Assembly (NCBI GenBank): GCA_910578145.1
Contig: CAJTPJ010000002.1
Location: forward strand, 154,728 to 218,727
Reading direction: 5' to 3'
DNA length: 64,000 nt
Source: an uncultured Christensenella sp.
Lineage (GTDB): Bacteria; Bacillota; Clostridia; Christensenellales; Borkfalkiaceae
In this document: positions 1 to 8,282 of the stretch, piece after piece
Layout of the letters: every line of letters starts with the position of its first letter
Position numbering within the stretch: position 1 is the first letter of the stretch
Position numbers and translations under genes: made by a program
Notes under the pieces: model-generated
Database searches by the model: none
What the model was told of the DNA's origin: nothing
Seen by the model: only the letters and a program-made list of their open reading frames with translations

Positions 1-471
1 CGGCGGAATACCAATAGTAATAAAGATATTGCTAATTTTTTCGTCAATGGAGCCCGCTTTGCGCTTATCGCGGATATCCGTTGTAGTTTTATAATTAACG
101 CTGCGGTTTTTGGTAAGTTCCCTTATCCTGTCCAACAAAGTTTGAGAATTTACGGGCTTTGCAAGATAATATACCGCACCGTGCTCTATTGCGCGGTCTA
201 CTATTTTATCGTCCACAAATCCACCTATTGCAATAGTAAGACAGTCGGGATTGTTTTCGCGGATATAATCGAGTACTCCAAACCCGTCAAGCCCGACAAG
301 CACCAAATCGACAACGGCTACAGCAGGATTGTTGCGCTTTATAAGTTCAATCGCCTCGTTACCGTTTGGCGACGCCGCGCAAACTGTATAACCCGCGTCT
401 GTAAGCGAAGACTTTAAATCTTGAAGTAACTCTTCGTTGTTTTCAAATATTACGATATCATCATTTTGCAT
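1..471 (-). CDS. spo0A: Stage 0 sporulation response regulator Spo0A, 5' part (cut by window edge)
   Basis: Master regulator of sporulation entry; a phosphorylated receiver releases a C-terminal DNA-binding domain. The 157 visible codons give a receiver domain (about residues 5-120) with phospho-acceptor D55 and the conserved lysine in LAKP (K105), then a linker and the beginning of the effector domain, ISNIFITIGIPP, which closely matches the start of the Spo0A DNA-binding domain. The rest lies beyond base 1. ATG at 471 has an AGAGGTG Shine-Dalgarno 8 nt upstream and a good promoter. The receiver is odd: the acidic pair that binds Mg2+ (DD in the family) is E10-N11, the usual MP after the Asp region is VG, and the switch Thr/Ser region reads AIGGF. 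Identification rests on the IGIP segment and sporulation context; a divergent paralogue is possible. Confidence 0.82.
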   Translation of the reverse strand, partial: MQNDDIVIFENNEELLQDLKSSLTDAGYTVCAASPNGNEAIELIKRNNPAVAVVDLVLVGLDGFGVLDYIRENNPDCLTIAIGGFVDDKIVDRAIEHGAVYYLAKPVNSQTLLDRIRELTKNRSVNYKTTTDIRDKRKAGSIDEKISNIFITIGIPP

Positions 472-503
472 ATTATACGCACCTCTTTTCTAATTGTGAG
501 TTT

Positions 504-532
504 ATTATAATACACATTTTTGATATTGTAAA
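504..532 (-). promoter_or_regulatory. spo0A promoter (sigma-A type)
   Basis: Reading the minus strand, TTTACA (527-532) is followed by a 17-nt spacer and a perfect TATAAT (504-509). Transcription would begin near 497 and give a leader of about 26 nt that contains the spo0A SD sequence. No SigH-like element was recognised. Confidence 0.7.
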
Positions 533-535
533 GCA

Positions 536-570
536 TTTTTGTAAATAATTCGAGGAATTATTTACAAAAA
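536..570. promoter_or_regulatory. Perfect 16-bp inverted repeat abutting the spo0A promoter
   Basis: Arms 536-551 and 555-570 are exact inverted copies around a GAG centre; each arm contains TTTTGTAAATAATTC or its complement. It ends 3 bp upstream of the spo0A -35 box, at about -40 to -75, a usual activator or repressor position. A terminator for the upstream ABC-F gene is less likely, because the arms begin with T and end with A on either strand, leaving no U-tract after the stem. Confidence 0.55.
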
Positions 571-590
571 TTACATATTTTTTTACATTA

Positions 591-613
591 TTTTGTCGTT
601 TTTTGACGAAGAT
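591..613. promoter_or_regulatory. Two Spo0A-box-like sequences facing each other
   Basis: TTTTGTCGTTT on the plus strand and CTTCGTCAAAA on the minus strand each resemble the Spo0A box TTTTGTCRAAA (8-9 of 11 positions). They lie about 100 bp upstream of the spo0A start, where autoregulation would be expected. The sequence between ABC-F and spo0A holds no other gene. Short degenerate motif, so support is moderate. Confidence 0.35.
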
Positions 614-619
614 GAAAAA

Positions 620-2197
620 TTACTGCGTGATAACGTCTAAATATTCATCATAAGTAACGCATTTGTCAAATTTCTTCGTTCCGTTAATTTCTATAATTCT
701 ATTGGCAACGGTGTTCATCAGCTCCTGGTCGTGCGAAGTGAAAAGCATACAACCTTTAAAGTTTTTCATCCCATTGTTAAGCGCCGTTATAGATTCAAGG
801 TCAAGGTGGTTGGTGGGCTCGTCCATAACCAAAAAGTTACCGCCTTCAAGCATCATTTTTGCTAACATACAGCGTACTTTTTCACCGCCGGAAAGTACTT
901 TGGCTTGTTTTAACGCCTCTTCGCCCGAAAATAACATTCTGCCCAGCCAACCGCGAAGATATTCTTCGTAGTGGTCTTTGGAATATTGGCTAAGCCACTG
1001 CACCAGCGTGTAGTCGCAACCCTGAAAATATTCGTTATTGTTTTCTGGGAAGTACGAAGCGGAAATAGTCTTGCCCCAACGAACGGTGCCGCCGTCGGGC
1101 TGAACTTTGCCCATTAAAATATCGTACAGCATTGAAATCGTGGTGCTCTTGTCGCTGACTATACCTATTTTTTCATCCTTTTGAACGGTAAATGAAACGT
1201 CATCGAAATATCCCTTTTTGGTAAGCCCCTCAACCATAAGGATATCGTTGCCTATATCTTTCTCATATTTGAAATCGATATAAGGATATTTTCTTAACGA
1301 GGGCTTGAAATCGGAAATGGTAAGTTTTTCAAGTTCCTTCTTTCTGGAAGTAGCCTGACGGGATTTTGAAGCGTTGGCGGCAAACCTTGCAATAAACTCC
1401 TGCAATTCTTTGGCGCGTTGCTCGTTCTTTTTATTTTGGTCCTTTTGCTGGCGCGCCAAAAGTTGGCTGGTTTCGTACCAGAAATCGTAGTTACCCAACA
1501 TCATATTAATTTTGCCGTAATCCACGTCGCAAATATGCGTGCATACTTTATTTAAAAAGTGCCTGTTGTGCGAAACTATAATTATCGTGTTTTCAAAATC
1601 CAACAAATAATTTTCCAGCCAGCGCACAGTTTTAATGTCAAGGTTGTTGGTGGGCTCGTCCAAAAGCAAAATATCGGGGTTGCCGAAAAGCGCCTGCGCC
1701 AACAGCACTTTTACTTTGTGCTTTGCGTCAAGCTCCGCCATAGGCGTATAATAGTACTCCTCGGTAATATCCAGCGCGTTTAACAATGTTTGCGCCTCAT
1801 ACTCGGCTTCCCATCCTCCCAGCTCAGCAAATTCGCTTTCAAGTTCGCTGGCACGTATTCCGTCGGCTTCGGAAAAGTCGGCTTTGGCGTAAAGCGCGTC
1901 CTTTTCGTCCATTATATCCACGAGCCGCTTATGCCCGAGCATAACCGCACGCAACACGTTTACGTTATCAAACGCGTTTTGGTTTTGCTGTAAAACGGAC
2001 ATTCTTTCGGTTTTGTCCATAGTAACATCACCCTTGTTGGGCTCTACTTCCCCGCTTAGGACTTTAAGGAAAGTAGATTTACCCGCGCCGTTAGCGCCGA
2101 TAATACCGTAGCAGTTGCCCTTTGTAAATTTTAAATTGACTTCTTCAAAAAGTTTTTTGCTTCCGTATTGTAAAGATACGTTGTTTACCTGTAACAT
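620..2197 (-). CDS. ABC-F family ATPase (YkpA/YbiT type) with one degenerate ATP site
   Basis: Soluble ABC-F protein of 525 residues, a family that acts on the ribosome (translation factors and antibiotic protection). Two ABC domains flank a charged linker at about 245-310. Domain 1 has Walker A GANGAGKST (34-42) and Walker B LLLDEPTNNLD; domain 2 has signature LSGGEKVR and Walker B LVMDEPTNHLD. The complementary site is damaged: the domain 1 signature is LDAKHKVK instead of LSGGE/LTGGE, and the domain 2 Walker A is shortened to GIVSDKSTT. Those two elements form the same composite site, so one site looks canonical and the other dead. From memory, YkpA-like relatives already have a relaxed second Walker A, but their first signature is intact. 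SD GGAG at 7 nt; 25 nt after the ABC exporter pair, probably the same transcript. Confidence 0.88.
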   Translation of the reverse strand: MLQVNNVSLQYGSKKLFEEVNLKFTKGNCYGIIGANGAGKSTFLKVLSGEVEPNKGDVTMDKTERMSVLQQNQNAFDNVNVLRAVMLGHKRLVDIMDEKDALYAKADFSEADGIRASELESEFAELGGWEAEYEAQTLLNALDITEEYYYTPMAELDAKHKVKVLLAQALFGNPDILLLDEPTNNLDIKTVRWLENYLLDFENTIIIVSHNRHFLNKVCTHICDVDYGKINMMLGNYDFWYETSQLLARQQKDQNKKNEQRAKELQEFIARFAANASKSRQATSRKKELEKLTISDFKPSLRKYPYIDFKYEKDIGNDILMVEGLTKKGYFDDVSFTVQKDEKIGIVSDKSTTISMLYDILMGKVQPDGGTVRWGKTISASYFPENNNEYFQGCDYTLVQWLSQYSKDHYEEYLRGWLGRMLFSGEEALKQAKVLSGGEKVRCMLAKMMLEGGNFLVMDEPTNHLDLESITALNNGMKNFKGCMLFTSHDQELMNTVANRIIEINGTKKFDKCVTYDEYLDVITQ

Positions 2198-2222
2198 AAT
2201 AACTCCGAAATTTTATTTTCAT

Positions 2223-3983
2223 TTAAATCGCAAACTGACTTTCGTACAGTTTTGCGTAAAAGCCGCCAAGCGCCAAAAGTTCGGCGTGGTTGCCCTGCTC
2301 TACTATATTGCCGTTGTTCATAACCAAAATAAGGTCGGCTTCCTTTATGGTGGACAGCCTGTGCGCAACTATAAAGCTGGTGCGCCCCTTCATAAGTTTT
2401 GCAAACGCTTCCTGAATTTTCAGCTCGGTTCGCGTGTCTATAGACGACGTTGCCTCGTCGAGAATAAGCATAGGCGGTAGACAAAGCATTATGCGCGAAA
2501 TGCACAAAAGTTGCTTTTGCCCTTGCGACAGCGCGTCTTCTGAAATTTGCGTTTCATAGCCGTGAGGCAACTGCATAATAAAGTTATGCGCGTGCGCCGC
2601 CTTTGCTGCCGCCACTATTTCCTCGTCGGTGGCATTCGGTTTACCCAATGCAATATTTTCACGGACGGTACTTCTTTTAAGCCAGGTTTCCTGTAAAACC
2701 ATTCCGTAATTTTTGCGTAGCGATTTGCGCGTAACCGATTTAATTTCCTTGCCGTCCACGGTAATTTCGCCCGAATTTACTTCGTAAAACCGCATTAAAA
2801 GGTTTATAAGCGTGGTTTTACCGCAACCCGTGGGTCCCACTATTGCTATTCTTTGACCGGATTTTGCCGAAAGATTAAGGTCTTCAATAAGTTTCCGCTC
2901 GGGCGAATACGAAAAATACACGTTTTCAAATTTAATATCACCCTTAACGTTTTCAAGAATTTCCGCGTCCGCCGCGTCGGGAATTTGCGGCTTTTCGTCT
3001 ATAATTTCGTAAATTCTGCCCGCACACGCAATAGCGTTTTGAAGTTCGGTAATTACCCCCGAAATTTCGTTAAACGGTTTTGTGTATTGGTTTGCGTAAG
3101 AGAGTAGACTGGTGAGCATACCCACCGAAAAAGCAACGGGCAAAGGCGTTGCCGTAACCAGCATAAGCGCGCCCGAAAGCGCAACCGCCGCGTAAACTAT
3201 TGCGTTTACGAAACGCGTGCTGGGGTTCGTTAGAGAAGAATAGAATATGGATTTAAGCGAAGCGTCCGTAAGACGGGTGTTAACTTCGTCAAACTTTTCC
3301 ATATTTTCATCCTCTCGGTTAAAGGCTTTAACTACTTTGAGGTTACCTATCATCTCGTCAATAAAAGCCGTTTGTTCGCCGCGAATTTCCGAAGTTTTAC
3401 GGAAAAGCGAATAAGTTCTGCCTGCAATAAATTTAGCCACGAAAAGTGACAGCGGAGTAATTAAAAACACGATTAGCGCTATAACCCAATTTATCGCTAT
3501 CATTATACCGAGAGTTCCTACAATAGTCAAAACGCCCGTAAACAACTGCGTAAAGCCCATTAAAAGCCCGTCGGCAAATTGGTCCACGTCGGCAACGTTG
3601 CGCCCGACGATATCTCCGTACGCGTGCCCGTCTATAAATTTAAGCGGCAGGTTTTGAAGTTTGCGAAACGCTTCCGCCCTAATATCGCGCACCACGTTAT
3701 ACGCTATTTTATTGTTTATAACGCTCATCAGCCATTGCGCGAGGCAGGTTATAACTATAGTTACGCCTATCGCGGCAAACAGCTTATATAGTTGCGGGTT
3801 TGAGGTAACGCTTTCGCCTTCCACAAACAAATCTATTACTTTTCCAAAAAAAATAGGAACGATAAGATTGCCCGCAACCGAAACCAAAGCGAAAATTATC
3901 GTCAGCGCAAGCAACGCCCGATATCCTTTAAGTTGTTTTAAAATGCGTTTAAGCACCGCTTTTTGCGAAGGAGCAGACATCAT
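2223..3983 (-). CDS. ABC exporter half-transporter, consensus-site subunit
   Basis: Type IV ABC exporter half of 586 residues: six membrane segments (about 20-310) followed by a nucleotide-binding domain (about 345-580). Walker A is GPTGCGKTTL, the signature LSQGQ, and Walker B LILDEATSSID with the catalytic glutamate present; the H-loop is AHRLST. The ATG overlaps the upstream subunit's TGA (ATGA), so translation is coupled and a heterodimer is expected, as for YheI/YheH or TM287/288. Substrate unknown; the family exports lipids, drugs or peptides. The ABC-F gene follows 25 nt downstream. Confidence 0.9.
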   Translation of the reverse strand: MMSAPSQKAVLKRILKQLKGYRALLALTIIFALVSVAGNLIVPIFFGKVIDLFVEGESVTSNPQLYKLFAAIGVTIVITCLAQWLMSVINNKIAYNVVRDIRAEAFRKLQNLPLKFIDGHAYGDIVGRNVADVDQFADGLLMGFTQLFTGVLTIVGTLGIMIAINWVIALIVFLITPLSLFVAKFIAGRTYSLFRKTSEIRGEQTAFIDEMIGNLKVVKAFNREDENMEKFDEVNTRLTDASLKSIFYSSLTNPSTRFVNAIVYAAVALSGALMLVTATPLPVAFSVGMLTSLLSYANQYTKPFNEISGVITELQNAIACAGRIYEIIDEKPQIPDAADAEILENVKGDIKFENVYFSYSPERKLIEDLNLSAKSGQRIAIVGPTGCGKTTLINLLMRFYEVNSGEITVDGKEIKSVTRKSLRKNYGMVLQETWLKRSTVRENIALGKPNATDEEIVAAAKAAHAHNFIMQLPHGYETQISEDALSQGQKQLLCISRIMLCLPPMLILDEATSSIDTRTELKIQEAFAKLMKGRTSFIVAHRLSTIKEADLILVMNNGNIVEQGNHAELLALGGFYAKLYESQFAI

Positions 3984-5716
3984 TCACCCTCCTTACGGAA
4001 TTGCGAATAGTGTATTTCGCGGTAAATTTCGCAATTTTCCAACAGTTCTTCGTGCGTTCCCAGCCCCACCATTTTACCGCCGTCAAGCACCACTATCTTA
4101 TCCGCGTGCCTCAACGACGACGTGCGCTGTGAAATTATAAATACGGTAGGCTTATAATCAAGATTTTTAAGCGACTTTCTCAGCTTTGCGTCGGTGGCGT
4201 AATCCAACGCGGAAGCGCTATCGTCAAGAATAAGTATACGCGGCTTTTTAACAAGCGCACGCGCTATGGTAAGACGTTGCCGCTGTCCGCCTGAAAAGTT
4301 TTTGCCGCCCTGAGCCACTATTTCGTCAAGCCCTTTATCCTTTGCTTTAATAACGTCGCCCGCCTGCGCCGCATCCACGGCTTCCATAATCTCGCAATCA
4401 GTTGCGTTTTCGTTACCCCATTTTAAATTGTCGCGGATAGTGCCGTTAAACAACACCGCCTTTTGCGGCACTATGCCGCACGCGTCGCGCAATTTCGCGT
4501 CGCCGTAACCGTTCACGTTTACGCCGTCAATTAAAACTTCGCCGTCATGAACGTCGTAAAAATGCGGCAATACGTTTACGAGAGTGGTTTTACCAGCGCC
4601 CGTGCCGCCTATAATACCTATAGTTTCGCCTCGCTCTGCGGTGAAAGAAACGCCTTCAAGCGAATTTACGGGGGAATTGGAATAATTTACGCTTACGCCC
4701 CTGTATTCGATAAAATGAGCAGAATCAGTTTGCACTGCCAGCCCGCTTTTAAGCGACGGTTTCATATCTAAAATTTCGCTTACGCGCCCTGCGCACGCAA
4801 ACGACTTAGTTACGGTAATTATCAGATTGGCAAGTTTTATAAGTTCTATAAGAATCTGCGACATATAGTTATATAGCGCGACTATTTGCCCCCTGTCCAT
4901 AACGCCGCCAAACCCCAACGTTCCGTCGAACTCCAGCGCGCCCACGTACAAAAGCGCTATTATAGCCACGTTTATAACCGCATAAGTAAGCGGATTCATA
5001 AGCGCGGAAATTTTACCTACGAAAAGTTGCGAACGGGTTAATCCCGCGTTTTTATCGTCGTAGTTTTTAATTTCGTCCTCTTCCTTGCAGAAAGCTCGGA
5101 TAACGCGCGCACCCGTAAGCGTTTCACGCGTGGCAACCGTAACTTTATCAAGGTTGCTCTGAACTTTTTTATACAGCGGAATACTTGCAAGCATTATTCC
5201 GAAAACTATAACGCACAGCACTACTATTGCCGCCGCAAACACACCGCCCGAAACCGCGTCTATTAAAAACGCCATTATCATAGCGCCGAACACGATAAAC
5301 GGCGAACGCATAAACAGGCGCAATACGAGATTAACCCCCGACTGTATTTGGTTTACGTCGCTGGTCATACGCGTAATCATAGCGCCCGTACCGAGTTTAT
5401 CTATTTCGGAATAAGACAGCGTTTGCATTTTATCAAATAAATCGTGCCTTAATTCCTTAGAAAACCCCACCGCTGCTTTTGCCGCAAAGTACTGCGCCGC
5501 CACCGCGCTTACGAGCCCCACCGCTCCCAACGCGACGAGAATTAAGCAAGCGTAAACGATAAACGAGGTACTGCCGTTGCCGCGGTCAATCTCGTTTATT
5601 ATAGCCGAAACCACCAGCGGAACGAAAAGCTCGAAGCTGGCTTCCAACAATTTGAAAAGCGGAGCCAGCACCGACTGCACTTTATAACGTTTGAGATATT
5701 TTAGTAATTTTCTCAT
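3980..5716 (-). CDS. ABC exporter half-transporter, degenerate-site subunit
   Basis: 578-residue partner of the following gene, with six membrane segments and a nucleotide-binding domain. Walker A GGTGAGKTTL and signature FSGGQRQR are intact, but Walker B reads LILDDSASALD, with Asp in place of the catalytic Glu, and the switch His position reads SQRTSS. This is the usual non-catalytic half of heterodimeric exporters, consistent with its neighbour having the glutamate. First gene of the operon. The ATG has no Shine-Dalgarno and is only 8 nt from a TATAAT, so the mRNA is probably nearly leaderless. Confidence 0.9.
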   Translation of the reverse strand: MRKLLKYLKRYKVQSVLAPLFKLLEASFELFVPLVVSAIINEIDRGNGSTSFIVYACLILVALGAVGLVSAVAAQYFAAKAAVGFSKELRHDLFDKMQTLSYSEIDKLGTGAMITRMTSDVNQIQSGVNLVLRLFMRSPFIVFGAMIMAFLIDAVSGGVFAAAIVVLCVIVFGIMLASIPLYKKVQSNLDKVTVATRETLTGARVIRAFCKEEDEIKNYDDKNAGLTRSQLFVGKISALMNPLTYAVINVAIIALLYVGALEFDGTLGFGGVMDRGQIVALYNYMSQILIELIKLANLIITVTKSFACAGRVSEILDMKPSLKSGLAVQTDSAHFIEYRGVSVNYSNSPVNSLEGVSFTAERGETIGIIGGTGAGKTTLVNVLPHFYDVHDGEVLIDGVNVNGYGDAKLRDACGIVPQKAVLFNGTIRDNLKWGNENATDCEIMEAVDAAQAGDVIKAKDKGLDEIVAQGGKNFSGGQRQRLTIARALVKKPRILILDDSASALDYATDAKLRKSLKNLDYKPTVFIISQRTSSLRHADKIVVLDGGKMVGLGTHEELLENCEIYREIHYSQFRKEGE

Positions 5717-5724
5717 ACTTTGAA

Positions 5725-5754
5725 ATTATACCATATTGTGGAAATAAAAAGCAA
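5725..5754 (-). promoter_or_regulatory. Promoter of the ABC exporter operon, leaderless geometry
   Basis: TTGCTT (5749-5754), 18-nt spacer, TATAAT (5725-5730) on the minus strand. Only 8 nt separate the -10 box from the ATG at 5716, so a start 7 nt after the -10 gives a leader of about 2 nt with no room for an SD. Confidence 0.65.
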
Positions 5755-5759
5755 ATTTA

Positions 5760-5788
5760 TTGCAATTATTACGTTAATTTGATAAACT
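5760..5788 (+). promoter_or_regulatory. Promoter of the RlmI-like gene, leaderless geometry
   Basis: TTGCAA (5760-5765), 17-nt spacer, TAAACT (5783-5788). Six bases separate the -10 box from ATG at 5795, so transcription would start at or next to the initiation codon. Divergent from the ABC exporter promoter in the same 78-bp spacer. Confidence 0.5.
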
Positions 5789-5794
5789 TATTTT

Positions 5795-6958
5795 ATGGGT
5801 TACAAAGTGTATTTAAAGAAAGGCGAAGAAAGGCGCATAGTGGCGGGTCACAGCTGGGTTTACGCCAACGAAGTCGCTAAAATTGAAGGCAAGGACAAAA
5901 ACGGCGCGCTTGCCGAAGTTTTTTCGCACGACGGAAGATTTATAGGCAAAGGTTACGTAAACCACGCTTCCAAAATTCTAATTAGAATATTTATCCGCGG
6001 CGATATGGCGGACGACGCGGCGTTTTACGAAGCCGCGCTTTTAAAAGCTGACGATTACAGGCGGAAGCTAGGTTATAAAAACTGCTACCGTATGGTTTTC
6101 GGTGAAGCCGATAACCTGCCCGCTTTAATAGTGGATAAATACGGTGATTATCTTGCGGTGCAATGTCTTTCTCTGGGTATTGATATGCGCAAAGCGCTTA
6201 TAGTCGGCATTTTGGTAAAGCTGTTCAACCCCAAAGGCATTTACGAGCGGAGCGACGTTGCCGTAAGAAAAAAAGAGGGATTGCCTGAGATTAAGCAAGT
6301 TTTGTACGGCGAAGTTCCCGATTACTGCGAAATTGAAGAAAACGGACTTAAGATGCTTGTTGATATTAAAAACGGGCAAAAAACGGGGTATTTTTTAGAC
6401 CAGAAAGAAAACAGGTTTGCCGTAAGAAAATACGCCAAAGGCAACGTTTTGGATTGCTTTTGCAACAGCGGCGGTTTTTCGTTAAACGCCGCAACCGTTG
6501 CCGACAGCGTGACGGCGTGCGATATTTCCGAACTTGCGTTAAAAAACGTACAAGATAACGCCACAATAAACGGCATTAAAAACATTGAAACGCTTTGCGG
6601 CGACGTCTTTGAGGTTTTGCGCAATTTCAGAAGGGAAAAACGGCAGTTTGACACGGTAATATTGGACCCGCCGGCATTTTGCAAATCCGCAAGCGAGGTT
6701 AAAGACGCTTACCGCGGCTATAAGGATATTAATCTTATGGCAATGAAAATAGTTAAAAGCGGCGGATTTTTGGTGACCTGCTCCTGCTCGCATTATATGA
6801 CGACCGCGTTATTTGAAAAAATGCTTATAGAGGCGGCGCGGGAAAGCGGCAGAGTTGTAAGATACGTAGAAATTAAAACGCAAGCCCCCGACCACCCCGC
6901 ACTGCTTTCTGCCGAGGAAACGCAATATCTTAAATTTTTCGTATTACAGGTAATTTAA
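5795..6958 (+). CDS. RlmI-like class I SAM-dependent rRNA (cytosine-5) methyltransferase
   Basis: 387 residues, the length of RlmI, which methylates a 23S rRNA cytosine (m5C1962 in E. coli). The N-terminus is a PUA domain (KVYLKKGEERRIVAGHSWVYANEV). A linking domain carries GQKTGYFLDQKENR, followed by the Rossmann fold with SAM motif DCFCNSGGFSL and catalytic-loop motif ILDPPAFCK; a late TCSCS motif holds the cysteine expected in m5C enzymes. Single gene between a candidate leaderless promoter and a bidirectional terminator. The ATG has no SD. The exact target nucleotide is family inference. Confidence 0.88.
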   Translation: MGYKVYLKKGEERRIVAGHSWVYANEVAKIEGKDKNGALAEVFSHDGRFIGKGYVNHASKILIRIFIRGDMADDAAFYEAALLKADDYRRKLGYKNCYRMVFGEADNLPALIVDKYGDYLAVQCLSLGIDMRKALIVGILVKLFNPKGIYERSDVAVRKKEGLPEIKQVLYGEVPDYCEIEENGLKMLVDIKNGQKTGYFLDQKENRFAVRKYAKGNVLDCFCNSGGFSLNAATVADSVTACDISELALKNVQDNATINGIKNIETLCGDVFEVLRNFRREKRQFDTVILDPPAFCKSASEVKDAYRGYKDINLMAMKIVKSGGFLVTCSCSHYMTTALFEKMLIEAARESGRVVRYVEIKTQAPDHPALLSAEETQYLKFFVLQVI

Positions 6959-6990
6959 AAACAGCGGCGCGCACGCGCCGCTGTTTTTTT
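6957..6990. terminator. Bidirectional intrinsic terminator
   Basis: An 11-bp G/C-rich stem (ACAGCGGCGCG and its complement) flanked by A5 on one side and T7 on the other. It ends the rlmI-like gene on the plus strand and the aminopeptidase on the minus strand. Confidence 0.9.
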
Positions 6991-8215
6991 AGAACGCCCA
7001 ATTTCCGTTTTTAAATACCTGAACTCTTTCGCCGTTTTTGGTTATGCCGACGATTGACATATCTTTACTGCCAATCATAAAATCCACGTGAATCATAGAG
7101 CTGTTAACGCCCTGCTCTTCGCACTGCGCGTTGGTCAAACTTTCGTAACCTTCAAGGCAATTATTAAATCCCCTGCCAAGCGCAAGGTGGCAACTTGCGT
7201 TTTCATCGTACAGCGTGTTGTAGAACAAAATGCCCGTGTTGTTAATGGGCGAATCGTGCGCAATTAACGCTACTTCGCCGAGGTACGCCGCGCCTTCGTC
7301 CATAGAAACCATTTTTTCAAGCAAATCCTGATTGCGCTCGGCGTAAACTTCAACTACTTTGCCCTTTTCAAACCTCACCCAAAAGTTTTCAATGAGTTTG
7401 CCCTGATAGGATAACGGCTTGGTTGCAACAACTTTTCCTTCCGCAACGCCGCGGGCGGGGGTAGTAAATACTTCCTCGCTGGGGATATTGGGGTTGTAGT
7501 AAATATTGCTGCCAAGCGCGTACTCGCCGCCACCGAGGAAAATACCTTTGGGGTTGAGCCCCACGGTAAAATTAGTGCCGTTAGCGCTTGTATACTCAAG
7601 TTTTTCAAACCTGTAATCGTTAAGGAATTTGCACCTTTTGGCAAGGTTGGCGTTGTGAACTTCCCACGCCTTTATCGGGTCGTCGTCCACGCGCGAACAC
7701 AGCAAAATATCTTCCCATAATTTTTCCACCGCTTGGTCTGCAGGAAGAGCGGGATAAATCTTTTTAGCCCATTCCTTACCGGGCACGGCGGCAATGCACC
7801 ATTGGTATTTATTTTCTATCGAATCGCGGTAGGGCTTGATGAAAGGAAACCGAGCCTGGTTTGACTTGGAAATTTTTTCACTGTCGGTACCGTCAAGCCC
7901 GTCGGGGTCGTCGGAATCAAGCCACAATAAGCAAGAAAGTTTTTCTACCTTTCTCTCCCACTCCGCCTTTTCAACCGCGGTAAATTCCGAAAGCGATTGT
8001 AAACTTCTGTAATTTAAATTAAGTTTGGTAACGGGCATATAGGACCATTCCACTTTTACCCTTTCCGCGCCGCATTTGTAACATTCTTCAACGCACGTAG
8101 CAACAAATTCAGGCTGGTCAAGGTCGCAACGGATAATAACCTCCTGTCCCTTTTGTACGTTTAAACCGCACTTTACGATAAGTTCGGCGTATTTTTGTAA
8201 TCTTTTTTTGTCCAT
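6989..8215 (-). CDS. M29-family aminopeptidase
   Basis: 408 residues, the size of AmpS/PepS-type cytosolic metallo-aminopeptidases that remove N-terminal residues from peptides. Family features: N-terminal MDKKRLQKYAELIVKCGLNV, the metal-ligand region NTLYDENASCHLALGRG, and the late HVDFMIG (His-x-Asp) pair; acidic ligands lie in the EEVFT and DEGAAYLGE segments. AAGGTGA precedes the ATG. It has its own promoter (8244-8272) and shares a bidirectional terminator. It would complete degradation of imported peptides, which matches the Opp system nearby, but it is transcribed separately. Confidence 0.92.
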   Translation of the reverse strand: MDKKRLQKYAELIVKCGLNVQKGQEVIIRCDLDQPEFVATCVEECYKCGAERVKVEWSYMPVTKLNLNYRSLQSLSEFTAVEKAEWERKVEKLSCLLWLDSDDPDGLDGTDSEKISKSNQARFPFIKPYRDSIENKYQWCIAAVPGKEWAKKIYPALPADQAVEKLWEDILLCSRVDDDPIKAWEVHNANLAKRCKFLNDYRFEKLEYTSANGTNFTVGLNPKGIFLGGGEYALGSNIYYNPNIPSEEVFTTPARGVAEGKVVATKPLSYQGKLIENFWVRFEKGKVVEVYAERNQDLLEKMVSMDEGAAYLGEVALIAHDSPINNTGILFYNTLYDENASCHLALGRGFNNCLEGYESLTNAQCEEQGVNSSMIHVDFMIGSKDMSIVGITKNGERVQVFKNGNWAF

Positions 8216-8243
8216 AATTCACCTTACAATTTAATTTGGTTAA

Positions 8244-8272
8244 ATTATAACATATCCGCTACTTTACCGCAA
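8244..8272 (-). promoter_or_regulatory. Promoter of the M29 aminopeptidase
   Basis: TTGCGG (8267-8272), 17-nt spacer, TATAAT (8244-8249) on the minus strand, with a roughly 20-nt leader containing the AAGGTGA SD sequence. Confidence 0.65.
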
Positions 8273-8282
8273 TTAAATAGCG

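Noticed and set aside
536..570. Palindrome upstream of spo0A as ABC-F terminator
   Set aside because: No U-tract after the stem on either strand; the arms begin with T and end with A.
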